Shown here piece after piece: positions 1-9,432 of a DNA stretch of 64,000 bases. The stretch comes from Richelia sinica FACHB-800. Lineage in GTDB: Bacteria; Cyanobacteriota; Cyanobacteriia; Cyanobacteriales; Nostocaceae. The notes below the pieces were generated by a model that was given only the letters and a program-made list of their open reading frames with translations, ran no database searches and was not told the origin of the DNA. The stretch spans positions 186,001 to 250,000 of the forward strand of contig NZ_JACJTT010000001.1 in assembly GCF_014698825.1 (NCBI RefSeq). Reading direction: 5' to 3'. Every line of letters begins with the position of its first letter. The first letter of the stretch is position 1. The position numbers and the translations under genes were made by a program.

Positions 1-319
1 CACCAACTGTAAAGGCTTTGACTTTATCTAATGGTTCATCTAGGGCACTGATGAAAATAACTGGTATATCACGGGTTTTTTCACTGGATTTAAGGGTTTG
101 ACAAACCTCATAGCCATCCATATCGGTCATCATAATATCCAGCAAAATTAAATCTGGCAATTTTGCTTGCACGGACATGAGGGCTAAATGAGCATCTGGT
201 GCAGACCTGACTTTATAGCCAGCATTGGCAAGCACCTTGGATAGTAAAACTAAATTGACAGGATTGTCATCAACTACCAAAATATTAGCTGGTGAGGGCA
301 GAATTTGTAGCTGACTCAT
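1..319 (-). CDS. Response regulator receiver domain protein, truncated by window edge
   Basis: About 106 codons are visible, starting at ATG 319 and running off the left edge, so the C-terminus is unknown. The visible part is a CheY-like receiver: acidic pair in ILVVDDNP near residue 17, phospho-acceptor Asp at about 61 in LILLDIMMTDMDGY, and the conserved Ser/Thr region FISALDE. The start lies 111 bases after the stop of the histidine kinase gene on the same strand, so the two are probably a cognate, co-transcribed pair. The receiver resembles that of the REC-kinase hybrid at 44242-45567, so the missing part could be a kinase or other output domain. The receiver call is sure; the full architecture is not. 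Confidence 0.9.
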   Translation of the reverse strand, partial: MSQLQILPSPANILVVDDNPVNLVLLSKVLANAGYKVRSAPDAHLALMSVQAKLPDLILLDIMMTDMDGYEVCQTLKSSEKTRDIPVIFISALDEPLDKVKAFTVG

Positions 320-430
320 ACTGATCCTTGGTTAATTGGGAGTAGTAGGAGCGTTCTAGAGGATACATTGTGCATATTAATTTATTTTCTGTCTATGTAT
401 ACTAATATTTAATTAATTATTTAAACCTAA

Positions 431-3316
431 TTAATTTTCTGGCTGTTGATGATTATTTTGGGATAACAGCAGTAGCTCATGGGTTAAATCCAAGATTTGA
501 ATATATTGAAAATGATTAGTTAAATCAGTCAATTGGGAAGCTAAGGTGGGATGTTGGTTTTGAATTTGATCAATCAGAGACCAAATAACTTCTACATCTC
601 CTTCTAGTGTAGATTGCTTGAGAGCTAGTAACCATTCTATCGGTAAGGAGAGAGCCAGGGATTCTAGAGGCAAATTGAAGCCAGTACCTCTATTGGCCGT
701 TCCTGGTTTACGTGGATGTTCTGATTGATGAACGATTTGATGATATTGATAAAAATTAGAACTGTCTGACTCCGCTATGTGAACTGGAACTTCAAAACTG
801 AATTTACTGCCTTGATGCAGTTGACTAGTAACTTGAATTTCACCACCCATTAATTCCACCAAATGACGGCTAATAGTCAAGCCTAAACCTGCACCTTCCA
901 AGGGGGTTTTACCAGAGCGGGTCTGAATGAATGCTTCAAATATTTGCTGCTGCATTTCTGGAGAAATACCTGCACCAGTATCTTCTATTTCAAATTGAAG
1001 ATATGCGTTAACGGTAGATAAATAAAAATCAGGAGATTGAGTAAATTTATCAGCATCTGGCGGTGAGAAGTGGGCAAAAATACGTAAAGCTACTATTCCT
1101 ATTTCTGTAAATTTAATGGCATTACTAATGAGATTAATCAGAATTTGCCGTAACTTCAGTTGGTCAATGTAAATATAACGGGGTAAATAGTCAGATAACT
1201 CTACGACAAACTCGATTTGTTTTTGATTAGCGTTGAGGCTAAACATGACTTCTAAATCTTTGCACAGTTGATGGAGGTCACACTCCTGCGCTCTTAAGGT
1301 CATGTGTCCTGCTTCAATTTTCGACATATCAAGAATGCCATTGATCAGGTCTAATAGATGTTCGCCACTAGTGCGAATAAAGTCAATATATTCTTGGGTT
1401 TCCTCAGGGGCTTGTTGTGGTAAGGACAATAAATCACAAAAGCCTAAAATGGCTGTGAGGGGAGTCCGCAATTCATGACTCATGTTAGCGAGAAATGCAC
1501 TTTTGGCACGGTTAGCAGCTTCCGCAGCGGTCATTGCTTGCTGTAATTCTATTTCCGCTTGTTTGCGATCGCTAATGTCGGTCACCATTGCCAATGTACC
1601 GATATATTTACCATCCTCATCAAAAATTGGCGTGGTAGACATCATTGTCCAGACTAGAGAAGCATCTTGCCGTTTTAGCTTGACATCATGGTGTTGGGAA
1701 ATTCCTTGCTGTTGCTGTCCTAGATGATGTATTTCCTGTACTTGTTCATCCATGAAGGCAAATACATTCATTCCTGTCATTTCTGAAATCGTGTAGCCTA
1801 GCATCTGGGCTATTTTGGGATTGACAAAGCTGGTGTTATTAGCTGCGTCAATAATCCAAATTCCTTCATTAGCAGTTTCTACAATTTGACGATATCTCGC
1901 TTCACTTTGACGCAGAGCATAGTCAGCTTGTTGAATTTGTTGATACGCTAGTTCCCGTTGCTGAATTTCTTGTTGCAACCTTTGGGTTCGTTGTTGAACT
2001 TCCTGTTCGAGCGATCGCGAATATTCTTCTAACCTCTGACGCGACTGTTGGAGTTCCTGACTCATTTGGTTAAAGGATGATGACAATTCTTGCACCTCCC
2101 CAATGATTGTAGGATTTGTGATCAATTCAAAATGACCGGCAGCAATCTTTTGACTGGCAAGATTCAAGCGGAAAATTGGCCAACTAATCCATTGAGAGGT
2201 TTTTAAACCCAACCAAATGGCCACCATTGAAGCCAAGCCACAAAGCAAAATTGTGGTGCGTGTATTGGTCTGAATTTGCCCCATAAAGTTAGATTCGGGA
2301 ATCACAACTACAATTAGCCAATCTAAACCAAATTTGTCTTGCCACGGTGTTACTAATGCAAACTGCCGCGTACCATCTGATAGTGTTAATTCCCATTCTT
2401 TGGGATCATGAATATTATTCAATTGTCCAAATTTTGCTACCAGGGATTTAGTAACTTTTTTGATTAGTAAATCATTACTTTTGAGCGCACTTAATCTTTT
2501 GGCTTGTTGATCTACTAGGGTAAATGGCTGTTCTGAGTTAGAACTAGCTACCAATAGACCATTGCGCTCGATAATAAAAATTGTCCCTGAATTACCAGTA
2601 TTAATGGAATTTAAAAAATTACTAATTTGTGATAATAACAAATCAATCCCGATCACACCAATTAAGGTCTTATTTTGATCATAGAGGGGATAGCTGGCAG
2701 AAATAGAGAGAATTTCTGGTTTATCTTCCCATTGATAAATTTTGCTCCAGATCGGCCGTTGAGCCTTGACTGCATCGACATACCAAGCTTCTGTTCTAGG
2801 GTCGTATTTTTTTACAGCTATACGTTGGGTGCGATCGCCTTGTAAATTAGTTGTATATACATATAACTTACTTCCAGTATGTTTTTTCGATACTTCGTTA
2901 ATTAACAGTTCATCATTATCTGTTCTTTCAACACCAATAAATTCCCCTGCTATATTGGCGAAATTATTGTAACCAATATTAAATGAACGCATCTGTTGCC
3001 AGAAATAATGTCCTGTTTGCTCAAAATTATTTAAATTCAACAATCCTAAATTATATGCTCTTAAATTAATTTGATTAACTTGATGAGGTGTTGACAGATA
3101 CCCATTGAGATGCTGCTCTACTCGATTGGTAATTTCTCGACGCAATTGAGATGTCAGATTGTTAATAGATTTTTGGCTATTGCGTAAGGAAAAATAACCA
3201 GTCAAACTGACTGCAACGGCGATTTGCAACACAAATGGGACTATCAATACAAAGCGTAATGCTAGCCTTCGCATGTTTTTAGGACTGTTAATATTCAGAA
3301 TTTCTTGGTTGTCCAC
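431..3316 (-). CDS. Membrane hybrid-type sensor histidine kinase (Cache-HAMP-PAS-HisKA-HATPase)
   Basis: A 961-aa sensor kinase. A membrane segment at about 22-42 is followed by an extracytoplasmic dCache-like region (about 50-345, with YDPRTEAWYVDA and the GVIGIDL strand), a second membrane segment (about 353-371), HAMP (about 372-425), a coiled coil, PAS (about 470-590) and DHp/HisKA with phospho-His 614 in NMSHELRTPL. The HATPase_c domain has N732, the G1 box DTGAGIS and the G2 box GAGLGLTIS. The last ~110 residues match no domain I recognise. The ligand cannot be inferred; dCache domains commonly bind small molecules such as amino acids. The listed start is GTG without a clear ribosome site; an in-frame ATG 14 codons later (MRRLALRF) would still keep the first membrane helix. 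It is probably co-transcribed with the receiver gene downstream. Confidence 0.93.
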   Translation of the reverse strand: MDNQEILNINSPKNMRRLALRFVLIVPFVLQIAVAVSLTGYFSLRNSQKSINNLTSQLRREITNRVEQHLNGYLSTPHQVNQINLRAYNLGLLNLNNFEQTGHYFWQQMRSFNIGYNNFANIAGEFIGVERTDNDELLINEVSKKHTGSKLYVYTTNLQGDRTQRIAVKKYDPRTEAWYVDAVKAQRPIWSKIYQWEDKPEILSISASYPLYDQNKTLIGVIGIDLLLSQISNFLNSINTGNSGTIFIIERNGLLVASSNSEQPFTLVDQQAKRLSALKSNDLLIKKVTKSLVAKFGQLNNIHDPKEWELTLSDGTRQFALVTPWQDKFGLDWLIVVVIPESNFMGQIQTNTRTTILLCGLASMVAIWLGLKTSQWISWPIFRLNLASQKIAAGHFELITNPTIIGEVQELSSSFNQMSQELQQSRQRLEEYSRSLEQEVQQRTQRLQQEIQQRELAYQQIQQADYALRQSEARYRQIVETANEGIWIIDAANNTSFVNPKIAQMLGYTISEMTGMNVFAFMDEQVQEIHHLGQQQQGISQHHDVKLKRQDASLVWTMMSTTPIFDEDGKYIGTLAMVTDISDRKQAEIELQQAMTAAEAANRAKSAFLANMSHELRTPLTAILGFCDLLSLPQQAPEETQEYIDFIRTSGEHLLDLINGILDMSKIEAGHMTLRAQECDLHQLCKDLEVMFSLNANQKQIEFVVELSDYLPRYIYIDQLKLRQILINLISNAIKFTEIGIVALRIFAHFSPPDADKFTQSPDFYLSTVNAYLQFEIEDTGAGISPEMQQQIFEAFIQTRSGKTPLEGAGLGLTISRHLVELMGGEIQVTSQLHQGSKFSFEVPVHIAESDSSNFYQYHQIVHQSEHPRKPGTANRGTGFNLPLESLALSLPIEWLLALKQSTLEGDVEVIWSLIDQIQNQHPTLASQLTDLTNHFQYIQILDLTHELLLLSQNNHQQPEN

Positions 3317-3839
3317 TGCTAGCTACAGCTTAGTGATCATGGGATGTTGATGTTATAAATTAATACTCTAATTGATTATTAAAGTCTATTTTGACAACAA
3401 TTGATACTTAAATACAGTAACCTATTTGGTCATCTTTACCCAAGTATACCTAAATTATTAATACACCAAATTACAAATCTAGCCATCTCTAGCAAGAAAT
3501 TTTGCAGCTTTAGCATGGTTGCCTATGTTTGTAATCTTGTAAAAATGTAGTTATTAATCAATTATTGCTGTTGTATTAGACGAACTTATGTGAACGTCCA
3601 ATCAGCCATATCATTCCCAATCAAAAATCAGAAATAAAAACAATTATAGTATAGAGTCGAGCTTGAACAGTGACAATCAAAATTTACGCTTGTTTATACT
3701 TTTTACAAAAATCTTAATTGCAAGTGCGCTTGGCTTTTAACTGCTGGGAGCACCAACAGTAGATGGGAGAATTTAATTTTACTCTAGTTAGCAAGTATGA
3801 TAATAAATATCAATAATATTTATTCTGGAGAAATTAAAA
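3317..3839. other. AT-rich intergenic region upstream of the Cache kinase
   Basis: This holds the presumed promoter of the leftward kinase gene and the 3' flank of the DHp-EAL gene. A weak AT-only inverted repeat (9-bp arms, 5-nt loop, 3802-3824) lies just past the DHp-EAL stop and may help transcription end. I see no credible ORF, RNA gene or repeat otherwise. Confidence 0.5.
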
Positions 3840-4937
3840 TTATTCCAAAATATTATCTGATAGCCTAGATATTAAATTGGAAATTGATTGATTATCAACT
3901 GGTTCAGCAAAGAAAAAGCCCTGACCTTTAGTACAACCCAAAGATTCCAATTTGGATATTTGTTCTAGTGTTTCTATGCCTTCAGCTATGACTTCTAAAC
4001 CCAAATTATGAGCCAAATTAGTAATAGCTTTCACTAAATGCTCACCACTTTCATAATTTAGTTGTTCCACAAAAGAACGGTCAATCTTTAAGACATCTAA
4101 AGGCAATTCATACAAACGACTTAAAGAAGAGTAACCAGTACCAAAATCATCAATATACAGCCGTACTCCCAGGCTTTGTAGTTTTTCCAAAGTTGCCTTT
4201 GCTGCTACAGGATTGGATACCATAGCACTTTCCGTAATTTCTAAGACTAAGTTACGAGCCGGCAATCCTGTCTGCCGCAAAATTTGTTCTACTTCCTGTG
4301 CCACATTTTTTTGAGTAAAATGCTTGCTGGAAATGTTAACACTAACAGTCATAGAATTAAAATGTTCAGGGAAATCATCTTGCCAACTTTTTAATTGACT
4401 GCAAGCTTCTTGTAATACCCAAGAACCAATTTCCACAATAAAGCCATTTGCTTCTGCTAAGGGAATAAACTTATTAGGTGGAATAATTCCCGCATGGGGG
4501 TGCATCCAACGAATTAATGCTTCAAATCCTGTAATTTTCTTCGTTTGTAAAGAAACTATCGGTTGATAGTAGAGTTGAAACTCATTGCGAATCAATGCCA
4601 ATTTCAGTTCCCGCTCAAATCGCAGTTGCGCGAGTTCTGCTGCGGATAAAAAATTCAGATGTGCTTCTGGTTCCCCTTCAATCACTGTTGTCAGACGTAA
4701 TAACCTATCTGCGTTTTTAGCAGCAATATCCACCATTTGTTGTGCTTGTACAGAAAGATTTCCTAGTTTGCCACAGCTAAGTAATTCCAAAGCGCATTGA
4801 ATAGCAGTTAATGGTGTACGTAGTTCATGGCTCAAATCCACAAGAATGTCATTGCTGACCTCTGACTCATTCACTTCCGGAGTTTGAAGATTCAAAGGTT
4901 GATTGGTTTTTAAATTCACTGATTTTTCCGTTGACAT
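3840..4937 (-). CDS. DHp (HisKA)-EAL fusion; probable c-di-GMP phosphodiesterase
   Basis: A 365-aa soluble protein. Residues about 30-85 form an isolated histidine-kinase dimerisation/phosphotransfer segment with the H-box DLSHELRTPLTAI (His 37), but no HATPase domain follows. From about residue 105 to the end is a complete EAL domain: signature E139-A-L, Asn in SVNISSKHF, Glu in LEITES, the metal-site Asp pair in IDDFGTGYSSL, Lys in LKIDRSF and Glu in IAEGIET. With these residues present, hydrolysis of c-di-GMP is expected (family knowledge). The H-box could be phosphorylated in trans by a neighbouring kinase or serve only as a dimeriser; both are inference. A receiver gene lies 119 bases upstream on the same strand and may be co-transcribed. 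Confidence 0.88.
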   Translation of the reverse strand: MSTEKSVNLKTNQPLNLQTPEVNESEVSNDILVDLSHELRTPLTAIQCALELLSCGKLGNLSVQAQQMVDIAAKNADRLLRLTTVIEGEPEAHLNFLSAAELAQLRFERELKLALIRNEFQLYYQPIVSLQTKKITGFEALIRWMHPHAGIIPPNKFIPLAEANGFIVEIGSWVLQEACSQLKSWQDDFPEHFNSMTVSVNISSKHFTQKNVAQEVEQILRQTGLPARNLVLEITESAMVSNPVAAKATLEKLQSLGVRLYIDDFGTGYSSLSRLYELPLDVLKIDRSFVEQLNYESGEHLVKAITNLAHNLGLEVIAEGIETLEQISKLESLGCTKGQGFFFAEPVDNQSISNLISRLSDNILE

Positions 4938-5056
4938 ACATTTTTATGACCTACAGAAACTGACGATGGGTTTCATAAGTCTGTTGGAGTGATGGTTCAT
5001 CATTATGAATGGCAATTATGGAAAATTTGTGGAAAAACCGTGAATGCAGATCAATC

Positions 5057-5434
5057 CTAGTCCCAACCCAAAGCACCTAACAACTGTTCAGCCAATAATG
5101 CTGGCTTAAATGGTTTGGTAATAACTGCTCTAATCCCCAAGGTGGCAAAACGCCGTTGCTCTGATGCTTGTACCTTGGCAGTCAGAAAAATTACGGGAAT
5201 ATGCTGAGTAGCAGGGTTAGACTGGAGCTTGTGAAAGGTGCTGACTCCGTCCATATCGGGCAGCATTACGTCTAGTAGAATGGCATCTGGTTGCTCTATT
5301 TCTGCTTTTTGAATACCTTCTCCACTGTTGTGGGCTAGAATCACATCTAAACCTGCCATGATCTCTAAGCTGGTTTTCGCTACTTCGCGGATATCATCTT
5401 CATCATCTATAACTAGGACTCTTTTAGGGGTCAT
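5057..5434 (-). CDS. Single-domain response regulator (CheY-like)
   Basis: A 125-aa protein consisting only of a receiver. The acidic pocket is VLVIDDEDD (about 6-14), the phospho-acceptor Asp 55 is in AILLDVMLPDMDG, Thr is in VIFLTAK and Lys is in VITKPFKP. There is no output domain, so it probably acts as a phosphorelay shuttle or by protein contact. It lies upstream of the DHp-EAL gene on the same strand; a receiver feeding phosphate to the orphan His 37 of that protein is a testable guess. Start is ATG. Confidence 0.92.
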   Translation of the reverse strand: MTPKRVLVIDDEDDIREVAKTSLEIMAGLDVILAHNSGEGIQKAEIEQPDAILLDVMLPDMDGVSTFHKLQSNPATQHIPVIFLTAKVQASEQRRFATLGIRAVITKPFKPALLAEQLLGALGWD

Positions 5435-5755
5435 AACTATCCTGGATTCAATAAACGATACAAGTGAAAAGCATGTTGGTGTATGAGTTATATGAGCACC
5501 TACCCTAGTTGAATCAGTGGGTCTGAACTGTTCTTTAACGCTGCCGTAAATTTACCCGCAGCCCTGGTAGTTACTGAGCTATCATGGGTAACTGGGGAAT
5601 TATATGTAGTGCTGAAAGAAATAATGTTTTTTTTTCAATCAGTGTTTTTAACTATAAACATGAAAATGTGCAAAATTTGAGGAATTATATCCTTTTCATA
5701 GATTTACAGTTCTAGTTTCTAGTGGCAGAGGATAATCGAGAATCAATTTTTTTGA
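5435..5755. other. Intergenic region between two leftward response-regulator genes
   Basis: About 320 bases. No ORF, repeat or convincing terminator seen. It presumably holds the promoter of the single-domain receiver gene. Confidence 0.4.
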
Positions 5756-7294
5756 TTAATTTTCATCTAGTTGTTCTAGTTTTTTCAGGATGTCCGTTTT
5801 AAATTGACTCCTCAATGTCCGAATCCGCTGGAGACGGTTGCGAATACGGCTGGACAGTTCCTGAGGCACTATAGGTTTATTTAAATAATCATCTGCACCA
5901 GTGATAAAGGCTTGCTGCCATACTTCTGGTTCTGTTCTGGCAGTGAGAAATAGAATGGGCAACCAGTTCCATTCAGGATCTTGGCGAATAGATTGACACA
6001 ACTCTAAACCGTCCGCTTGGGGCATATTAATGTCAAGAATCAGAAAATCCGGTTGGGATGCTCGGAGAGTTTGCCAAAAGTTTTCAGGATTATTGAGACA
6101 AGTGAGGGTCACTCCTAAAGGTTCGAGCATATTTTTAAGGGCTAGAAGAATTTGTAAGTCGTCATCAACAGCTAGGATTTTGGCACTGATTGGTTCAGAG
6201 ACTGGAGTAACTGTTGTGATGGGGGTGAGGCTTGATTCACCTGTGGAGTGACAGAGTACCTCCCGTAAAGCCTTCATTAATGGCTCTAATTGTTGGGCAA
6301 ATTGCTGTTGTGCGGATGGGGTTAAGTGCGATCGCGATTCAAAACCTGATTCCAACAGATTCTCCATCTGTCGTGCTAGGTTTGATCCTTGATCAAAACC
6401 AAACATCCCCAAGGAACCAGCTAGTTTATGAGCATTCTGAAGAGCTTGCTCATGTAGTGCGGCATCAAATGTTCCCGATTTGAGTGCTGACATGGCTTGC
6501 TCTAAACTATGAAAACGTTCAATGCTCAAATGTTTTGTCTGTTCCCACACTTCTGCTAAAGAGTTTTCCAGCACCGCTTGTTTATTGGGAGTAGAGACGG
6601 GCTGAGGACTCCCAGCAATAAAGGCGGGGTTAATTCTGTATCCTTGACCGTATACTGTTTCTAGAAAATCAGCTGCTCCGATATTTTTTAACTCTCGACG
6701 AATATTTTTAATATGGGATCTCACCGTAGAGTCGTTGGGTGGTTCGGCATCAAATGCCCACAGATGATCGACAATTTCCCGACAGCTGTAAACTCGTTTT
6801 TGATTCCGCAGAAACAACTCTAATAGTTGGTATTCCTTGCGACTACAAGGTAATACTTGCCCCTGATATGTCACCTCGTGCATGTTAGGGTCAAGCCGCA
6901 AATCTCCACAACTGAGGATGACAGAAGCAGAAGTGGTACCACGCCGAATTAAGGCTCTAATTCTCGCTGCCAGTTCCAGAACGTTGAAGGGCTTGACGAC
7001 ATAATCATCGGCACCACTATCTAGTCCTAACAACTTATCAGTGGTTGTATCTCTGGCAGTTAACAGCATAACTAAAACTTGATTTTTTTGTTCGCGCAGA
7101 CGACGGCAAAAGCTAATGCCATCAAGTTTTGGCAGCATGACATCCAGTAGTACCAGATCGTATTGAAACCCTTCTACCAACTCCCAGCCTGCTTCTCCAT
7201 CTTTGGCTACATCTACTACATAGTTTTGCTCCTGTAAGACTTTATTCAAGACTTTTACTATGTTGTCATCATCATCTACTAGCAAAATCCTCAT
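5756..7294 (-). CDS. Multidomain response regulator REC-wHTH-Hpt-REC
   Basis: A 512-aa protein. Residues 1-118 are an OmpR-type receiver (Asp 51 in LVLLDVMLPKLDG; Lys in VVKPFNVLE). Residues about 125-222 are a winged-helix DNA-binding domain (SRKEYQLLELFLRN to VYGQGYRI). Residues about 255-345 form a histidine phosphotransfer domain with His 289 in NAHKLAGSLGMFG. Residues about 372-495 are a second receiver (Asp 421 in FLILDINMPQADG). It is thus a DNA-binding regulator carrying two phosphorelay modules downstream of its output domain. Phosphate could pass from Asp 421 via His 289 to Asp 51 or the reverse; this order is inference. Its regulon is unknown. ATG start. It diverges from the receiver gene at 7799 across a 504-bp gap. 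Confidence 0.92.
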   Translation of the reverse strand: MRILLVDDDDNIVKVLNKVLQEQNYVVDVAKDGEAGWELVEGFQYDLVLLDVMLPKLDGISFCRRLREQKNQVLVMLLTARDTTTDKLLGLDSGADDYVVKPFNVLELAARIRALIRRGTTSASVILSCGDLRLDPNMHEVTYQGQVLPCSRKEYQLLELFLRNQKRVYSCREIVDHLWAFDAEPPNDSTVRSHIKNIRRELKNIGAADFLETVYGQGYRINPAFIAGSPQPVSTPNKQAVLENSLAEVWEQTKHLSIERFHSLEQAMSALKSGTFDAALHEQALQNAHKLAGSLGMFGFDQGSNLARQMENLLESGFESRSHLTPSAQQQFAQQLEPLMKALREVLCHSTGESSLTPITTVTPVSEPISAKILAVDDDLQILLALKNMLEPLGVTLTCLNNPENFWQTLRASQPDFLILDINMPQADGLELCQSIRQDPEWNWLPILFLTARTEPEVWQQAFITGADDYLNKPIVPQELSSRIRNRLQRIRTLRSQFKTDILKKLEQLDEN

Positions 7295-7798
7295 AGGTTT
7301 CGATATTAGCTCCTCTCCAAGCTATTTTGTTTGGATCAAACTAACTTAAAACTATCCACTTAGTATAATCTGATTTGCTGCGAGATGATAAACGTTTAAG
7401 AAATACTTGGGATAATACAGCAAACACAGGGGACTCAGCCCTAGTTCAGATGCTCAATTACTGATACATGGAAGTAATAAATAAACCAGACGAGAAATAA
7501 TACACAAAATATTTTTTTTAGCATTAGTAAATGTACGGCTTTTTTATTGAAAAACCTTACATAAAGTAAATATAAAATTATTAGGAAATAGTTATGTTTT
7601 TTTGCATATAATCAAAATGTGTCTACTATAGCTACTCAATTTAAAATTTTTTGTGTTGATAGATGGTCTACAATATCAACTGCAAATCTGAATAATGTGA
7701 GTATTTTTGATATTTCTTGCTATGGCATAGATAAATAGAGATATCGTTGATTTTCTCTAGGATTTTAGTTCATTTTTATAGAATCTTCTGGGGAAGAG
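7295..7798. other. Divergent intergenic/promoter region
   Basis: About 500 bases of AT-rich DNA between two divergently read response regulator genes, so it should carry both promoters. I could not assign convincing -35/-10 pairs or operators, and saw no ORF or repeat. Confidence 0.4.
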
Positions 7799-8254
7799 AT
7801 GTATCTGGCACATTCATTCATGAGTGATGAAAAAAAGCGTAACTCTCAACAGCCTTTGGTTTTAGTAGTAGAAGCTGATGAAGATAGTCTACTGCTGATG
7901 AACTACGCTCTAGATTTAATAGGGTGTAAATTTATTTGCCAAAACAATAGCTCAAATACTGTGTTAATGGCCAGGGAGTATCAACCAGATTTGATTTTGC
8001 TAGATATTTTTTTACCAGGGATGAGTGGTGTGGAGGTTGTCCGGTCTTTGAAACAGGAACCCCGCACGGGAAGTATTCCTGTGGTGGCTGTGACTACTTT
8101 TGATATGGATGAACGGGAATTGATTCTGGACGCAGGGTTTGATGATTACATTACTAAACCCTATTTGATTGAGGATTTAGAAGCGGTAATTAGGCGGATT
8201 TTAAAGAGGAAATTTCAGTTTTATAAGGCTTTTAATTTATGTCAAGATAGTTAG
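7799..8254 (+). CDS. Single-domain response regulator
   Basis: 151 aa, one receiver domain. The acidic cluster VVEADED replaces the usual VVDDD, phospho-acceptor Asp 69 is in LILLDIFLPGMSG, Thr is in AVTTFD and Lys is in YITKPYLIED. A short basic C-terminal tail follows (RRILKRKFQFYKAF). An in-frame ATG at 7820 (MSDEKKRN) is a plausible alternative start; the purine run before 7799 directly abuts the start codon, so neither start is clearly supported. It ends 28 bases before the convergent REC-kinase gene. Output is unknown, probably protein-protein signalling. Confidence 0.88.
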   Translation: MYLAHSFMSDEKKRNSQQPLVLVVEADEDSLLLMNYALDLIGCKFICQNNSSNTVLMAREYQPDLILLDIFLPGMSGVEVVRSLKQEPRTGSIPVVAVTTFDMDERELILDAGFDDYITKPYLIEDLEAVIRRILKRKFQFYKAFNLCQDS

Positions 8255-8282
8255 TTTATCTATTTAGGTGTGGGAAGTATGT

Positions 8283-9407
8283 TTAATTGTGTTTTGGTAA
8301 TTTGACAGTAAAGACACTACCTTTACCGAGTTCAGAAACAAGTTCTATTTTACCGCCATGGGCTTCGATAATCCGGTGGGATAAATGTAGTCCTAAGCCA
8401 CTGCCAGCGCGTTTGTTTCTACCTTGACGAAACCGTTCAAAGATTCTGCCTTGGTCTTCGGGAGCAATGCCATAACCAGTGTCAGCAACTTCGATGATTA
8501 CTTCTCCAGGGTGATGATTAGTGGATGGGGTAGTAAAAATGCGAATTTCAATACTACCTGTGTCGGTGAATTTGATGGCGTTACCCAGTAAGTTGTTGAA
8601 TACTCGTCGTAGTTCTAAGCGATCGCCTAATACCACATCTGCATCTTGTCCCTGTGGGTCTAATTCGTTGGTCACTAGCTTGAGAGTCAAGTTCTTCTCG
8701 GTCGCGAGGGGGGCAAGTTCACTGACTACTTCTTCAGCAATGGGTTTTAAGCTGCATTCCTCTAGATTTAAGGTTTTTTTCCCAGCCTCAAAGCGAGATA
8801 CTTCTAGGAGGGTGTTTACCATGTCGATTAAATTTTGGTTACTGCGAATCATCACAGCGATCGCTTGCTTCATTTCTGGGGAAATTTCACAAAAAGTTTC
8901 TTGTTGAAACAAGGTCAACATCCGATCGGCTGCGACTAAGGGTGTCCGCAAGTCATGGGTGAGACGAGAAACAAAGTCTTCCCGTTGACGGGCCATTCTC
9001 GTTTGGTCATCAATACTGTGCTTAAGACGCAACAGCGATCGCACCCTAGCTAACAATTCATCTGTATCAAATGGCTTGCGAATAAAATCATCAGCACCAG
9101 CATCTAAACCTTCCACTACACTAGATTCATGAAAGGCAGTAATTAACAAAATGGGAATAAATTCTAGGTCTGGATTATGACGAATTCTTTTTGTTACTTC
9201 ATAGCCATCTATTCCCGGCATCATTACATCTAACAAAATCAAATCTGGGGGACATGCTTCTATTTTTTGTAATGCAGTCAAGCCATCAGTAACTACATCT
9301 ATTTCGTATCCTTCACTCTCCAAAATTGTTTGCACTAAAATTAAATTATCTCTAGTGTCATCAACAGCGAGAATACGGTCAGGTTTATCATTGGCAACAA
9401 CAGACAT
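8283..9407 (-). CDS. Hybrid response regulator/histidine kinase (REC-HisKA-HATPase)
   Basis: 374-aa soluble protein. An N-terminal receiver (Asp 60 in LILLDVMMPGIDGYE; Lys in IRKPFDTDE) is followed by a DHp with His 151 in RLTHDLRTPLVAA and a HATPase domain (N-box NNLLGNAIKFTD, G1 DTGYGIAPED, G2 GSGLGLHLS). A receiver placed in front of a kinase core suggests the kinase is gated by phosphorylation from an upstream kinase. The start ATG 9407 is 25 bases from the end of another REC-kinase gene on the same strand, so the two are very probably an operon. Confidence 0.93.
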   Translation of the reverse strand: MSVVANDKPDRILAVDDTRDNLILVQTILESEGYEIDVVTDGLTALQKIEACPPDLILLDVMMPGIDGYEVTKRIRHNPDLEFIPILLITAFHESSVVEGLDAGADDFIRKPFDTDELLARVRSLLRLKHSIDDQTRMARQREDFVSRLTHDLRTPLVAADRMLTLFQQETFCEISPEMKQAIAVMIRSNQNLIDMVNTLLEVSRFEAGKKTLNLEECSLKPIAEEVVSELAPLATEKNLTLKLVTNELDPQGQDADVVLGDRLELRRVFNNLLGNAIKFTDTGSIEIRIFTTPSTNHHPGEVIIEVADTGYGIAPEDQGRIFERFRQGRNKRAGSGLGLHLSHRIIEAHGGKIELVSELGKGSVFTVKLPKHN

Positions 9408-9432
9408 GATTAATACTATTTTGTTAACTAAT

